A DNA stretch of 64,000 bases from Amycolatopsis nalaikhensis (GCF_030264295.1 NZ_CP127173.1:193501-257500), one strand, 5' to 3'. Positions 16,635 through 26,654 are shown, counted from the first letter of the stretch. Numbers and translations: made by a program. The notes: generated from the letters alone by a model not told the origin.

Positions 16635-17387
16635 ATGGGGGCACGTTTCGCAGGCAAGGTCGTCCTGGTGACGGGCGGCAGCTCGGGCATCGGCCGCGAG
16701 ACGGCGAAGGCGTTCGCGGCCGAGGGCGCGACGGTGGTCGTGGCCGGACGCGACGAGCAGCGGCTCGCGACCGCGGTGAAGGAGATCGGCGGCGACGCGA
16801 GCGCGGTCACCGTCGAGGTGACGGACTCGGCGAGCGTGGCGCGGATGGTCGAGACGGTCGTCGCGCGGCACGGCGGCTTGAACGTCGCGGTCAACAACGC
16901 GGGCATCCTCGGGTCGCCCGCGGCGGCCGCGGACCTCGACGAGGACGGCTTCGGCGCGGTGCTGACCACGAACGTCACCGGCACCTGGCTGTGCCTGAAG
17001 CACGAAGTCGCCCACATGCGGGCGCACGGCGGCGGCGCGATCGTCAACATCGCGTCGAACATCGGCGCGCACGGCAGGCTGCCGCGCATGGCGGCCTACG
17101 CGGCGTCGAAGGCGGCGGTGAGCGCGCTGACCCGCACGGCGGCGCGCGACCACATCGCCGAAGGCATCCGCATCAACGCGGTCAGCCCGGGCGCGACCGA
17201 CACCAAGATGTCACGGCGACCCGGCGAGACGGACGCCGACCGCGCGGAGCGGCTGAAGGGTGCGATCCCGCTGGGCCGGGTGGGTGCCACCGCCGAAGTG
17301 GCGGCCGCGGTGCTGTGGCTCGCTTCGGACGAAGCGGCCTTCACCGTCGGGCACGACCTCGTGGTCGACGGCGGGGCGACCGCCTGA
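16635..17387 (+). CDS. Short-chain dehydrogenase/reductase (SDR)
   Basis: This is a classical SDR of 250 residues. It has the cofactor motif TGGSSGIG (about 14-21), NNAG (about 88-91), the catalytic Ser in IVNIASNIG, and Tyr/Lys in YAASK (about 155-159). VSPGATDTKM and a GHDLVVDGGATA ending are typical. An Arg after the first strand (VVAGRDEQ) suggests NADP preference. The substrate is unknown. It forms a two-gene unit with the TetR gene; AAAGAAGG precedes the ATG. Confidence 0.92.
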   Translation: MGARFAGKVVLVTGGSSGIGRETAKAFAAEGATVVVAGRDEQRLATAVKEIGGDASAVTVEVTDSASVARMVETVVARHGGLNVAVNNAGILGSPAAAADLDEDGFGAVLTTNVTGTWLCLKHEVAHMRAHGGGAIVNIASNIGAHGRLPRMAAYAASKAAVSALTRTAARDHIAEGIRINAVSPGATDTKMSRRPGETDADRAERLKGAIPLGRVGATAEVAAAVLWLASDEAAFTVGHDLVVDGGATA

Positions 17388-17415
17388 GCGGTCCCACCCG
17401 GGCCGGCGGTTCCGT

Positions 17416-17436
17416 TCACGACTCACGGTTGCGCAT
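17416..17436 (-). CDS. Six-codon ORF 4, peptide MRNRES
   Basis: GAGAAGGGA lies 8 bases before an ATG start. The second Arg codon is CGT instead of CGC and Ser is TCG, both silent. It is the last copy; transcription continuing past it would run antisense into the SDR gene, which ends at 17387. Confidence 0.6.
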   Translation of the reverse strand: MRNRES

Positions 17437-17482
17437 GGTGACGATCCCTTCTCGTAATGGGACGAAAACGGGGCACGGGGGC

Positions 17483-17503
17483 TCAGGACTCGCGGTTGCG
17501 CAC
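17483..17503 (-). CDS. Six-codon ORF 3, peptide MRNRES
   Basis: GGAAGGAGA lies 5 bases before a GTG start. The remaining codons are identical to copy 1, including TCC for Ser and TGA as stop. Confidence 0.6.
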   Translation of the reverse strand: MRNRES

Positions 17504-17544
17504 GGGGCTCTCCTTCCGGGCGAAGCGGACAGGCGGCACTGGAC

Positions 17545-17565
17545 TCACGACTCGCGGTTGCGCAC
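17545..17565 (-). CDS. Six-codon ORF 2, peptide MRNRES
   Basis: GGGAAGGGAG lies 7 bases before a GTG start. The codons after it specify Arg-Asn-Arg-Glu-Ser with TCG for Ser, then TGA. It differs from copy 1 only in the start codon and the silent Ser codon. Confidence 0.6.
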   Translation of the reverse strand: MRNRES

Positions 17566-17605
17566 GGCACGGCTCCCTTCCCGCGTTCGGACCGGCGGTG
17601 ACGGC

Positions 17606-17626
17606 TCAGGACTCGCGGTTGCGCAT
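17606..17626 (-). CDS. Six-codon ORF 1, peptide MRNRES
   Basis: This is the promoter-proximal copy on the minus strand. GAAGGGAGG is followed by 8 bases and then ATG CGC AAC CGC GAG TCC and TGA. The product would be Met-Arg-Asn-Arg-Glu-Ser. No homologue is recognised. About 40 bases separate its stop from the next start. Confidence 0.6.
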   Translation of the reverse strand: MRNRES

Positions 17627-17650
17627 GGCGACGGCCTCCCTTCACTGCTC

Positions 17651-17674
17651 CGATCGTGTGGCAATCATCGATCG
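17651..17674. promoter_or_regulatory. Paired CGATCG sites upstream of the tiny-ORF array
   Basis: Two CGATCG hexamers, 12 bases apart, frame the sequence between the array and the diguanylate cyclase gene. They form an inverted and direct repeat at once. They lie 25 bases upstream of the first tiny start codon on the minus strand and could be an operator or promoter element. No confident -10/-35 pair was found. Confidence 0.25.
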
Positions 17675-17736
17675 CGGCCGCCCGGTGTGATGGGGTGGAC
17701 GCGGATCGTCGGATCACCCAGGGGAGTTGCACCGCC

Positions 17737-19047
17737 TTGAGTATGGACGGCGCCCGGCCGGCCGAGCCCCGCGTGGGCCGGATCCGTGGGGTGCTCGACC
17801 CTGCTCACTGGACCCTGTGGAAGCAGCGCCCGTCGCTGGTCTTCTACTGCTTCCTGGTCGAATCCGTCGCGCTCGTGGCGACCGTCTGGACGGCCGCGGT
17901 CGTGCCCGTGCGGGCCTGGGACCTGGTGGTCTTCGGCGTCCTGGCCGGGCTCGGCGTGCTGCAGGCGGAGCTGGGCAGGCAGGTCGAGCGCGTCCGGCGG
18001 CTGGTGTCGGACACCCCGCACATCAACCTGACGTCGGTCTGGACGTTCGCCGGCGTGCTGCTCCTGCCGCCCGCCCTCGGCACCGCCCTGATCGCCGTGC
18101 TGTACGTGCACCTGGCGACGCGCAGCCTGGCGCGGATGAAGCGCGTGCCGCCGTTCCGGACCACGCTGAACGCGACGCTGGTCGTCGTCACCTGCTACTC
18201 GGCCGACTTCGTGCTCGCCAGGCTCGGCGTCAGCGACATGTACGCGGCGCTCACGGCGGGCTGGCGCGGCGTCACGGCCATCGCGCTGGCCGCGGTGACG
18301 TACTTCCTGGTCGCGGCGATCACGATCCTCCCGGCGCTGACGATCACGACGCGGTCGGTGAAGGCGTTCTTCGGCGGCCTCGGCGACAACCTCCTCGAGG
18401 TCGCGACGCTCTGCCTGGGCATGCTGACGGCGTTGACGCTGGCGACGCTGCCCGCGCTCACGCTCGCGATCGTGCCGCCGCTGCTGGTGCTGCACCGCGC
18501 GGTGCTGATCAAGCAGCTGGAGATCGCCGCGACGACCGACGAGAAGACGGGCCTGTTCAACACGACGGGCTGGCACCTGCTCGCTTCGCGTGAGCTGGCG
18601 CGCGCCCAGCGCAGCACGCGGAGCACGTTCGGCGTGCTGATGATCGACCTGGACTACTTCAAGCTGATCAACGACGAGCACGGCCACCTGGCGGGCGACA
18701 CGGTGCTGCGCGCGGTGGCGGCGACGATCAAGACCGCGGTCCGCGACTACGACTCGGTGGGCCGCTTCGGCGGCGAGGAGTTCGTGGTCCTGCTCCCGGA
18801 CATCGGCCCGGCGGCGGTGCTGGCGGTGGCGGAGCGCATCCGGTCGGCGATCGAGCAGCTGAAGGTCGAGTACGAGGACGGCAGCCGCACGCGCGTGATC
18901 GGCGACCTGTCGGCCTCGATCGGAGTGGCGACGTACCCCGACGGCGGCACGGCCGTCGACCGCCTGCTGCAGGCCGCGGACAAGGCCCTGTACCGGGCGA
19001 AGGACGCGGGCCGCAACCAGGTGGTCGACGGCACGGCGACCGCCTAG
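17737..19047 (+). CDS. Membrane-bound diguanylate cyclase (GGDEF)
   Basis: About six to seven membrane helices occupy residues 30-265 (for example YCFLVESVALVATVWTAAVV). A GGDEF domain follows: DEKTGLFNTTGW, MIDLDYFKLINDEHGHLAGD, then the active-site loop GRFGGEEFVVLLPD. GGEEF is a functional variant, so synthesis of cyclic di-GMP is likely. No RxxD inhibitory site is obvious before it. GGGGAG at 17721-17726 fits a TTG start at 17737; ATG at 17743 is an alternative. The stop overlaps the convergent DUF262 stop by four bases (CTAG). Confidence 0.92.
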   Translation: MSMDGARPAEPRVGRIRGVLDPAHWTLWKQRPSLVFYCFLVESVALVATVWTAAVVPVRAWDLVVFGVLAGLGVLQAELGRQVERVRRLVSDTPHINLTSVWTFAGVLLLPPALGTALIAVLYVHLATRSLARMKRVPPFRTTLNATLVVVTCYSADFVLARLGVSDMYAALTAGWRGVTAIALAAVTYFLVAAITILPALTITTRSVKAFFGGLGDNLLEVATLCLGMLTALTLATLPALTLAIVPPLLVLHRAVLIKQLEIAATTDEKTGLFNTTGWHLLASRELARAQRSTRSTFGVLMIDLDYFKLINDEHGHLAGDTVLRAVAATIKTAVRDYDSVGRFGGEEFVVLLPDIGPAAVLAVAERIRSAIEQLKVEYEDGSRTRVIGDLSASIGVATYPDGGTAVDRLLQAADKALYRAKDAGRNQVVDGTATA

Positions 19048-20738
19048 GACGCGGCCGCGTCCAGCCGCCAGAGGTTGCTGAGCACCTTCAGGAGGATCTC
19101 CTGACGCTCTTCGAGGACGGCCGGGGTCCACCCATCCGTCGCGAGCACCTGGGAAGTCAGCACGAACGGTGGCCAGCTCGTCTTCTCGAAGTACTTGGTC
19201 TTCTTCGCCTCGAACTCGAGATTGCTCGCCTGGGAGTTCTTCCGTCGCGAAAGCAGGACGAGGTTCGCCAGCCGATGCACCCAGTAAGCCCGTTCCTGCG
19301 CGGTGAACGTGCTGGTCCACCCGCTGCCCGCGGCCGGGGACTGCGGGAGGACGTGCTCCACGCTGATCAACGGGTAGCCGTCGTAGCCCGCTCCGCCGTC
19401 CGACAAGGCCGAGTCGAGGCGCAGCAGCACGTATAAGCGGATCCTCGTCACCGTGTAGATCTCCGCGCCCAGCTTCGCGAGGGTTTCCGTCTGCTCTTCT
19501 CCGGAAAGCTGCAACGGGGACTCCGCGGAGTAGAGGTCGTGATCTTTTTCCATCCAGTCCAGGACGCGGCCGTACCGCTCGACCCGCCGAGTGATGTCGA
19601 CCCGGCGAACGAGCATGCTGGCTGCGAGTCTTTCGAGGTCGACCAGGAAACGGAGCAGCGCCGCGGAATCGGCGGTCGGCCGGCTGAAGTAGCTGATCGC
19701 CGGGGGAACCCAGTCCGTGTTGTCCAACTGTTTCAGCCAGCCCAGGAGCCAGTTGATCTCCTCGGCGCCCGGTCCCCCGGCGTAGCTCGCGCGCGTGACC
19801 ACCTCGAAGGCATCCGAGAAGGGAACCAGCACGTCGTCGATGAACTTCTTCCCGTCGGGTACGCGGTGCAGCACCGACGCCCGGAATTCCTTGAGGATCG
19901 ACTCCCGGGCTTTCGTCTTCGCGTACACCATGCGGATGTGGGAGAAGAGGTCACCGAAGTCGCTGCGGCCGAGGTCGTCTTCTTCGTGAGACCACTTGTT
20001 GGTGTAGGCGTCCTGGTCGGCCTCCGGGATCTTGCCGATGATCTCCGACTTCAGGATGTCCGTGTGCGTGAGATCCAGGCCGCGCTCGTTGAGCACGGAG
20101 AAGATCCGGTAGGCGGACTCGAAGTCGGCAGTCGCCACGACGACGAGGTACGTGTACCCGTAGATGAACGAGACCAGTCGCTCGCGGTCGGCGCTCGGCA
20201 AGGCGCTCAATCGGGACTTGAACACGAGCGCGTTCTCGACCAGTCGGAGGCGGCTGTCCGGCCTCACGTCCTGGAGCCCGGACAGCAAATCGTTGCCCGC
20301 TCGCTCCTGGATGTACTTTTCGAAAAACCCCTGGTCCTGATCCTTCAGCCGAAGGCGGGGTTGATCGGCGGTGCCCTTGACCGGGTCGCCCTCCTGGAAA
20401 ATTCGTTTCTCGAGGGACGCGGCGAAGCCCGGCGAGACGTAGTCGCGGAGGACGCTGAGGAGCACCGTCAAGGTTGTGAGGCGCTGCTGCCCGTCGACCA
20501 CCTCGGCACGCGGATGCTTCTCCGCTTTGACGAGGACGATGCTCCCCAGGAAGTACGGATCCGACTCGGACAGCGAATCTTTCGCCTGGGAGGCGGCGAG
20601 GAGATCGTCGAACATCTCCCCGGCCTGCTCCGTCGTCCAAGCGTAGGGACGCTGGTAGCGAGGGATGGTGAATTGATAAGGGTCGTCGAAGATCTCGACG
20701 ACGGGATGCTCCGCTGCTTGGATTTTGGTCCCGGCCAT
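19044..20738 (-). CDS. DUF262/DUF1524 protein, GmrSD-like modification-dependent restriction enzyme
   Basis: The N-terminal DUF262 (GmrS-like, ParB/DndB fold) contains IPRYQRPYAW, YFLGSIVLV and the signature VVDGQQRLTTL near residue 80. The C-terminal DUF1524 is an HNH nuclease: ISVEHVLPQ, RLANLVLLSRRKNSQASN. Fused GmrSD proteins cut DNA carrying sugar-modified hydroxymethylcytosine, using NTP; single-chain forms also occur in BREX loci. At 564 residues it is close to full length for this class. ATG at 20738 is preferred; a GTG at 20765 would add nine residues. Third positions are less GC-rich than in adjacent glnD, consistent with transfer. No methylase or BREX gene is adjacent. Confidence 0.88.
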   Translation of the reverse strand: MAGTKIQAAEHPVVEIFDDPYQFTIPRYQRPYAWTTEQAGEMFDDLLAASQAKDSLSESDPYFLGSIVLVKAEKHPRAEVVDGQQRLTTLTVLLSVLRDYVSPGFAASLEKRIFQEGDPVKGTADQPRLRLKDQDQGFFEKYIQERAGNDLLSGLQDVRPDSRLRLVENALVFKSRLSALPSADRERLVSFIYGYTYLVVVATADFESAYRIFSVLNERGLDLTHTDILKSEIIGKIPEADQDAYTNKWSHEEDDLGRSDFGDLFSHIRMVYAKTKARESILKEFRASVLHRVPDGKKFIDDVLVPFSDAFEVVTRASYAGGPGAEEINWLLGWLKQLDNTDWVPPAISYFSRPTADSAALLRFLVDLERLAASMLVRRVDITRRVERYGRVLDWMEKDHDLYSAESPLQLSGEEQTETLAKLGAEIYTVTRIRLYVLLRLDSALSDGGAGYDGYPLISVEHVLPQSPAAGSGWTSTFTAQERAYWVHRLANLVLLSRRKNSQASNLEFEAKKTKYFEKTSWPPFVLTSQVLATDGWTPAVLEERQEILLKVLSNLWRLDAAAS

Positions 20739-20827
20739 GCGGGAGATCTCGGTGAGCAAGTGCACTTTGTTACAGGAGTTACCGCATCGTTCGAAGCCGC
20801 GGAATGCCCGCGGCTTCGAACGACCGC

Positions 20828-23143
20828 TTAGGAAGCGGCAGCCAGCACAGCCTGCTCCACCTCACGACGCCAGCCGGGCTCGATGCGGCCACTCCGCGGG
20901 GTGACCGCGAACGAGTCCACCACCGCACCACCGAGCGTCGACGCCTTCGCCCAGCGGACCTCCGCGTCGCAGCGGCGCAACGCCCCCGCCACCCGGAACA
21001 GCAGCCCGATCCGGTCGGCTGCGCGCAGCTCGAGGACCACAGTGTCGGGGCCGCTCGTCTCGTCGTCGAACCAGAGGACCTTCGGGGCGACCGGAGGCGC
21101 GTCGAGCGTGCCGTAGTCCCGTTCCTTCGCCGCCAGGCGCTGGGTCAGTGGCAGCGTTCCCGCCACCGCGCGGGCGAACTGCTCGCGCAGCAGCGTCGCG
21201 TCCGGCAGGGAACCGAACTTCGGGGACGCCGTGAACACCCCCGCGCGCCCGCCGTCGTGGCCGCGCAGGACCGCCGAGTGCACCTCCATCGAGTTCAGCG
21301 CCAGCACGCCCGCCGCCGGGGCGAGCAGCTCCGCTCGGGCCGGGACGGCCAGCAGCACCGTGACGACCTTGCCGTGCGCGCTGATCCGGATCTCGCCCGT
21401 GCCCGACGCCACCGCCGCCGCGACGAGCTCGCGCTGTTCGGCGTCCATCGGCTCCGGGGCCGTGAACCCCTTGCCGTGCAGAACTTCCTCGCAGCCGGAG
21501 ACCAGCTCGGCGAGCAGCCGCGCTTTCCAGTCCGTCCAGACGCCGGGGCCCGTCGCCAGGGAGTCGGCCTGCGTCAGCGCGTGCAGCAGCTCGACCAGGA
21601 CCAGATCGCTGTCGAGCGTCTTCACCACCCGCGCCACCGTGGCCGGCTCGCTGATGTCGCGGCGTGTCGCCGTGTGCGGCAGCAGCAGGTGGTGGCGGAC
21701 CATCGCCGATACCGTCGCGACGTCGGCGGGCGCGAGGCCCAGCCGAGTCGCCACCTGCGCGGAGATCTTGGCGCCCAGCTCCGAGTGGTCGGCGTCGCGG
21801 CCCTTGCCGATGTCGTGCAGCAGCGCGCCGATCAGCAGCAGGTCCGGCCGCGAGACCGTGGTGGTCAGCTTGGCCGCCTCGACGCAGGTGCGGATCAGGT
21901 GCCGGTCGACCGTCCACTGGTGCACCGGCGAGCGTGGCGGCAGGTCGCGGACCGCGCCCCACTCGGGGAACAGCCTGGACCACAGCCCGGTCCGGTCGAG
22001 CGACTCGACCGCGTCGACCAGGCCCTCCCCCGCGCCCAGCAGCTCCACCAGCGCGTTCAACGCCTCGGGCGGCCACGGCGCGCGCAGCTCCGGCGCCGAC
22101 TCCGCGAGCGCCTTGAGCGTGCCGAGCGCGATGGGCTTGCCGGTCCGCGCCGACGCCGCGGCGACCCGCAGCAGCAACGCGGGATCCTTCGCCGGGACGG
22201 CGTCACGGGCCAGGGCGACCTCGTTGCCGTGCAGGACGACGTTTTCCGCGAGCGGCGTCCGCGACGGGCGCCGCCCGAACCGCGCCTTCGGCGGCTCCAC
22301 AGTGGACCGGAGCGCGACGTCCAGCGCGTACGCGATCGTGCGGCCCGCACCGGAAAGCTTGCGCGCCAACGTGAACCGGTCGCCGAACCCGAGCTCGGCG
22401 GCGACCAGCTCGGCTTCCGGGGCGGACAGGACGTCCCGTTCGCGCCGGATCTCGCGCCGCAGTTCGGTGCGGACGTCGAGCAGCAGTCCCTTGGCCTCCA
22501 ACAGTTCCTCACCCGGGCGCGCGGTGAGCTGCGCCGCGGCCAAGGCTTCCAGGACGGCGAAGTCCCGCAGCCCGCCCCGGCCGTGCTTGAGGTCCGGTTC
22601 GGCGGACTGCGCGATCTCCCCGCTGCGGGCCCAGCGCTGCCGGACCGACGCCGTCATGTCGGGGATCTGCTTGCGCGCGGTGCGACGCCACTGGTCGCGC
22701 GCCGCGGAAACCAGCCGCCCGCTCAGCTCGGCGTCCCCGGCGAGGTGCCGGGCGTCGAGCAGCCCCATGGCCACGCGAAGGTCCTCGGAAGCGACCTTCA
22801 GCGCTTCGCCGGGCGTGCGGACCGAGTGGTCCAGCCCGACTTTCGCGTCCCACAAGGGATACCAGAGCGCGTCCGCGATCTCGCCGACGCCGCTGTTGCC
22901 GTTGTGCACCAGCAGCAGGTCGAGATCGGAGAACGGCACCAGCTCCCGGCGGCCGAGCCCGCCCACGGCGACCAGCGCGACACCCGGTTCCGCGGTGTCG
23001 ACGCCGGCCGCCGAGGCTCCCCTGCCCAGCCAGAACTCGTAGAGGTCGACCAGGGCCGCCCGCAAAGCGGACGCCCCCAGCCTCCCGTGCCTGCCCTCGA
23101 GCAGTCGCTCGGTGGCCTTGACCAGTTCGCCCCCGTCGGCCAT
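20828..23143 (-). CDS. glnD: [Protein-PII] uridylyltransferase GlnD
   Basis: This 771-residue enzyme modifies and demodifies PII. The nucleotidyltransferase domain carries GGLGRRELVPFSDLDLLLVH, with the metal-binding DxD near 75. PDLKHGRGGLRDF follows. The HD domain motif LLHDIGKGRDADHSELG is near 450-466, and two C-terminal ACT-like domains bind glutamine. In Streptomyces relatives GlnD adenylylates rather than uridylylates PII; which applies here cannot be told. The ATG at 23143 lies 11 bases past the glnB stop, completing the amt-glnB-glnD operon. Confidence 0.95.
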   Translation of the reverse strand: MADGGELVKATERLLEGRHGRLGASALRAALVDLYEFWLGRGASAAGVDTAEPGVALVAVGGLGRRELVPFSDLDLLLVHNGNSGVGEIADALWYPLWDAKVGLDHSVRTPGEALKVASEDLRVAMGLLDARHLAGDAELSGRLVSAARDQWRRTARKQIPDMTASVRQRWARSGEIAQSAEPDLKHGRGGLRDFAVLEALAAAQLTARPGEELLEAKGLLLDVRTELRREIRRERDVLSAPEAELVAAELGFGDRFTLARKLSGAGRTIAYALDVALRSTVEPPKARFGRRPSRTPLAENVVLHGNEVALARDAVPAKDPALLLRVAAASARTGKPIALGTLKALAESAPELRAPWPPEALNALVELLGAGEGLVDAVESLDRTGLWSRLFPEWGAVRDLPPRSPVHQWTVDRHLIRTCVEAAKLTTTVSRPDLLLIGALLHDIGKGRDADHSELGAKISAQVATRLGLAPADVATVSAMVRHHLLLPHTATRRDISEPATVARVVKTLDSDLVLVELLHALTQADSLATGPGVWTDWKARLLAELVSGCEEVLHGKGFTAPEPMDAEQRELVAAAVASGTGEIRISAHGKVVTVLLAVPARAELLAPAAGVLALNSMEVHSAVLRGHDGGRAGVFTASPKFGSLPDATLLREQFARAVAGTLPLTQRLAAKERDYGTLDAPPVAPKVLWFDDETSGPDTVVLELRAADRIGLLFRVAGALRRCDAEVRWAKASTLGGAVVDSFAVTPRSGRIEPGWRREVEQAVLAAAS

Positions 23144-23154
23144 GTCCCGGTCGC

Positions 23155-24875
<1,721 letters not shown>

Positions 24876-24925
24876 ATCGTCCTCCCGTGCCCTGGGTTGG
24901 TGCGTTGGCAGTTTTGGCGCGCGGT

Positions 24926-24995
24926 GTTTCACGGGGCGGCGCGCGACGTTTCACCCGCGTGAACTGTCCGCGCCCGGTTGTTACGGGCAGGTTTC
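24926..24995 (-). promoter_or_regulatory. GlnR-type box array upstream of amt
   Basis: Read on the minus strand, 5-base elements recur every 11 bases: GAAAC, GTAAC, GCGCG, TTCAC, GAAAC, CGCCG, GAAAC. This fits the actinobacterial GlnR consensus of alternating gTnAC (a) and GaAAc (b) sites separated by six bases. TTCAC-N6-GAAAC (24948-24963) is a perfect a-b pair; two degenerate pairs flank it. The array ends 50 bases before the amt start. GlnR itself is not in the window. Confidence 0.75.
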
Positions 24996-25048
24996 CCGGG
25001 ACCTGTGCTGGAGTGTCCGGTTGCGAAACGTCGTGGTCGAATACCGCC

Positions 25049-25900
25049 ATGACTTCGAGCGGCCGCGGTAATGACTCACTGCCACCCGACGTCGTCGCGG
25101 CGCTGCGGTGTTCGGTGTGCGGCGACCCGATCGGGGCAGCCGGTCGCACGCTGCGTTGCGACCAGGGCCACTCGTTCGATCTAGCGCGACAGGGTTACGT
25201 GAACTTGTTGCACGCGCGAATCCCGGCCGGCACGGCGGACACCGCCCCGATGGTCGCGGCGCGCGCGGACTTCCTGGCGTCGGGTGCCTACCGGGCGCTG
25301 GCGGACGAGCTGGCCCGCGTGTGCGCATCGGCGGACGGTCTCGTGATCGACGCGGGCGCGGGCACCGGCTACTACCTCGCGCACGTGCTCGACGCGGCCC
25401 CAGCGGCGACGGGCCTGGCGTTGGATGTGTCGGCGGTGGCCCTGCGCCGCGCGGCCCGCGCCCATCCGCGGCTGGGCGCGGCGGTCTGGAACCTGTGGGA
25501 GCGGTGGCCGGTGGGCGACGGGGTGGCGTCGGCGGTGCTGAACGTGTTCGCGCCCCGCAACGGCCCGGAGTTCCACCGCGTCCTGCGCCCGGGCGGCCTG
25601 CTGACGGTGGCGGCCCCGGCCCCGGACCACCTGGACGAGCTGGGCGACCTGGTGCTGTCGGTGGACGAGCGCAAGGACGAACGCCTCGACGCCACGCTCG
25701 GCGCCTACTTCACCCGGACCAACCGGACGTCGGTCCGGCAGCGCGTGGAGCTGACGCCGCAGCAGGTCCGCCAGGCGGTCGAGATGGGACCGACGGCCTT
25801 CCACCTGGACCGTGGCGGCCGCCGGGAGCGCCTGGACGCCCTCACCGAGCCCCAGGTGGTGACGGTGTCGTTCACCGTCTCCACGTACCGCCGCGTGTGA
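25049..25900 (+). CDS. RlmA-like 23S rRNA (guanine-N1) methyltransferase
   Basis: This 283-residue protein has an N-terminal zinc ribbon (LRCSVCGDPI and LRCDQGHSFD). The sequence QGYVNLL is typical of RlmA. A class I methyltransferase follows, with motif I VIDAGAGTGYYLAHVL near 103 and NVFAPRNGPEFHRVLRPGG. RlmA-I and -II methylate G745/G748 in 23S rRNA, the latter linked to tylosin resistance in producers, so this may protect ribosomes; substrate base is unknown. ATG at 25049 is divergent from amt. Confidence 0.85.
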   Translation: MTSSGRGNDSLPPDVVAALRCSVCGDPIGAAGRTLRCDQGHSFDLARQGYVNLLHARIPAGTADTAPMVAARADFLASGAYRALADELARVCASADGLVIDAGAGTGYYLAHVLDAAPAATGLALDVSAVALRRAARAHPRLGAAVWNLWERWPVGDGVASAVLNVFAPRNGPEFHRVLRPGGLLTVAAPAPDHLDELGDLVLSVDERKDERLDATLGAYFTRTNRTSVRQRVELTPQQVRQAVEMGPTAFHLDRGGRRERLDALTEPQVVTVSFTVSTYRRV

Positions 25901-25918
25901 GTCTGGAAGGCTGGAGGG

Positions 25919-26654
25919 GTGAAGCCCGACTGGACGGCCCCGGCGAGCCTGCTCGCGGACGCGGAGTGGGTCCGGGCCCGCGTCGGCGGCGCGGCGAAGC
26001 TCTACGGCTGCGCGCGGCCGGAGGTGCTGGGGACGATCTGGTGGTACTCCCTCTCGTCGGTGCTGGTGGCGCCCGCGGTGGAAAGCCTGGTCAGCTGGTG
26101 GCCGGGCGACACGGAACCGGTTGATCGACACCCGACGAACGCGAACCCGGCCTCGGTCTCCACCGACCGCCGGGGGAAGCTCGCACCGGACGCCGCTCGC
26201 CACCCGTCGCTGGCCGACCCGTCGCTCGAGGCCATGGAGCTTCGACCTCGTCGCCGACGGCCGCTTCCTCGGGGCCCGGTCCACCCGGCCGCTCTCCGGC
26301 GGGCTGCGCGAGCTGGGCGCCGCGTTGGCCGGTGCCCTCGGGACCGCGATCGCCACGATCTCCGCCGTCACCGGGGCCCGCGAACGCGCCCTCGGCGCCA
26401 TCGCCACGGACTCGATCGGCAACCGGCTCCTGTGGACTCCCGACCCGGAGCGGGCGATGGCCTTGGCCGAGCCGCTCGTCGCCGCCATCGGGCTGGACCT
26501 GCCGAAGCCCCGCTTCGTGCACGTGGGCCGCACACCCGCCGTGCGCCGGGCTTCGTGCTGCTTGATCTACGAAGTCGGCAACCCCAAGTGCGTGAGCTGT
26601 CCGCGTCAGACCCCCGCGGAGCGCGAAGCTCGCCTCCGCGCCGCCCTCGGCTGA
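25919..26654 (+). pseudogene. FhuF-like (2Fe-2S) ferric-siderophore reductase, frameshifted
   Basis: The GTG at 25919 opens a frame with LYGCARPEVLGTIWWYSLSS and APAVESLV, the N-terminal part of this family. From 26237 a different frame carries FDLVADGRFLGARS and the C-terminal iron-sulfur motif ASCCLIYEVGNPKCVSCP (CC-x10-C-x2-C). Removing one G in ATGGAGC (26234-26240) would join them as ...EAMSFDLVADGR. The segment between ESLV and DPSLEAM (about 40 residues) also seems longer than in relatives I recall. Either a mutation or a sequencing error is possible. The stop abuts the stop of the convergent sigma gene. Confidence 0.75.

Larger units (their letters stand above)
17416..17628 (-). repeat. 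Four-copy tandem array of tiny ORFs, period 61-67 bases
   Basis: Four near-identical 20-base units start at 17419, 17486, 17548 and 17609. On the minus strand each is a Shine-Dalgarno followed by a start codon, Arg-Asn-Arg-Glu-Ser and TGA. The DNA between units is not conserved except for the ribosome sites. Differences inside units are only ATG/GTG at the start, CGC/CGT and TCC/TCG, all silent. The array lies between the stop of the SDR gene and the start of the diguanylate cyclase, antisense to both. Confidence 0.85.

Noticed and set aside
17416..17628. CRISPR-like array of four 20-base repeats with 40-46-base spacers
   Set aside because: Repeats are short and differ at silent codon positions, each contains a start codon, stop codon and ribosome site, and no cas gene is present.
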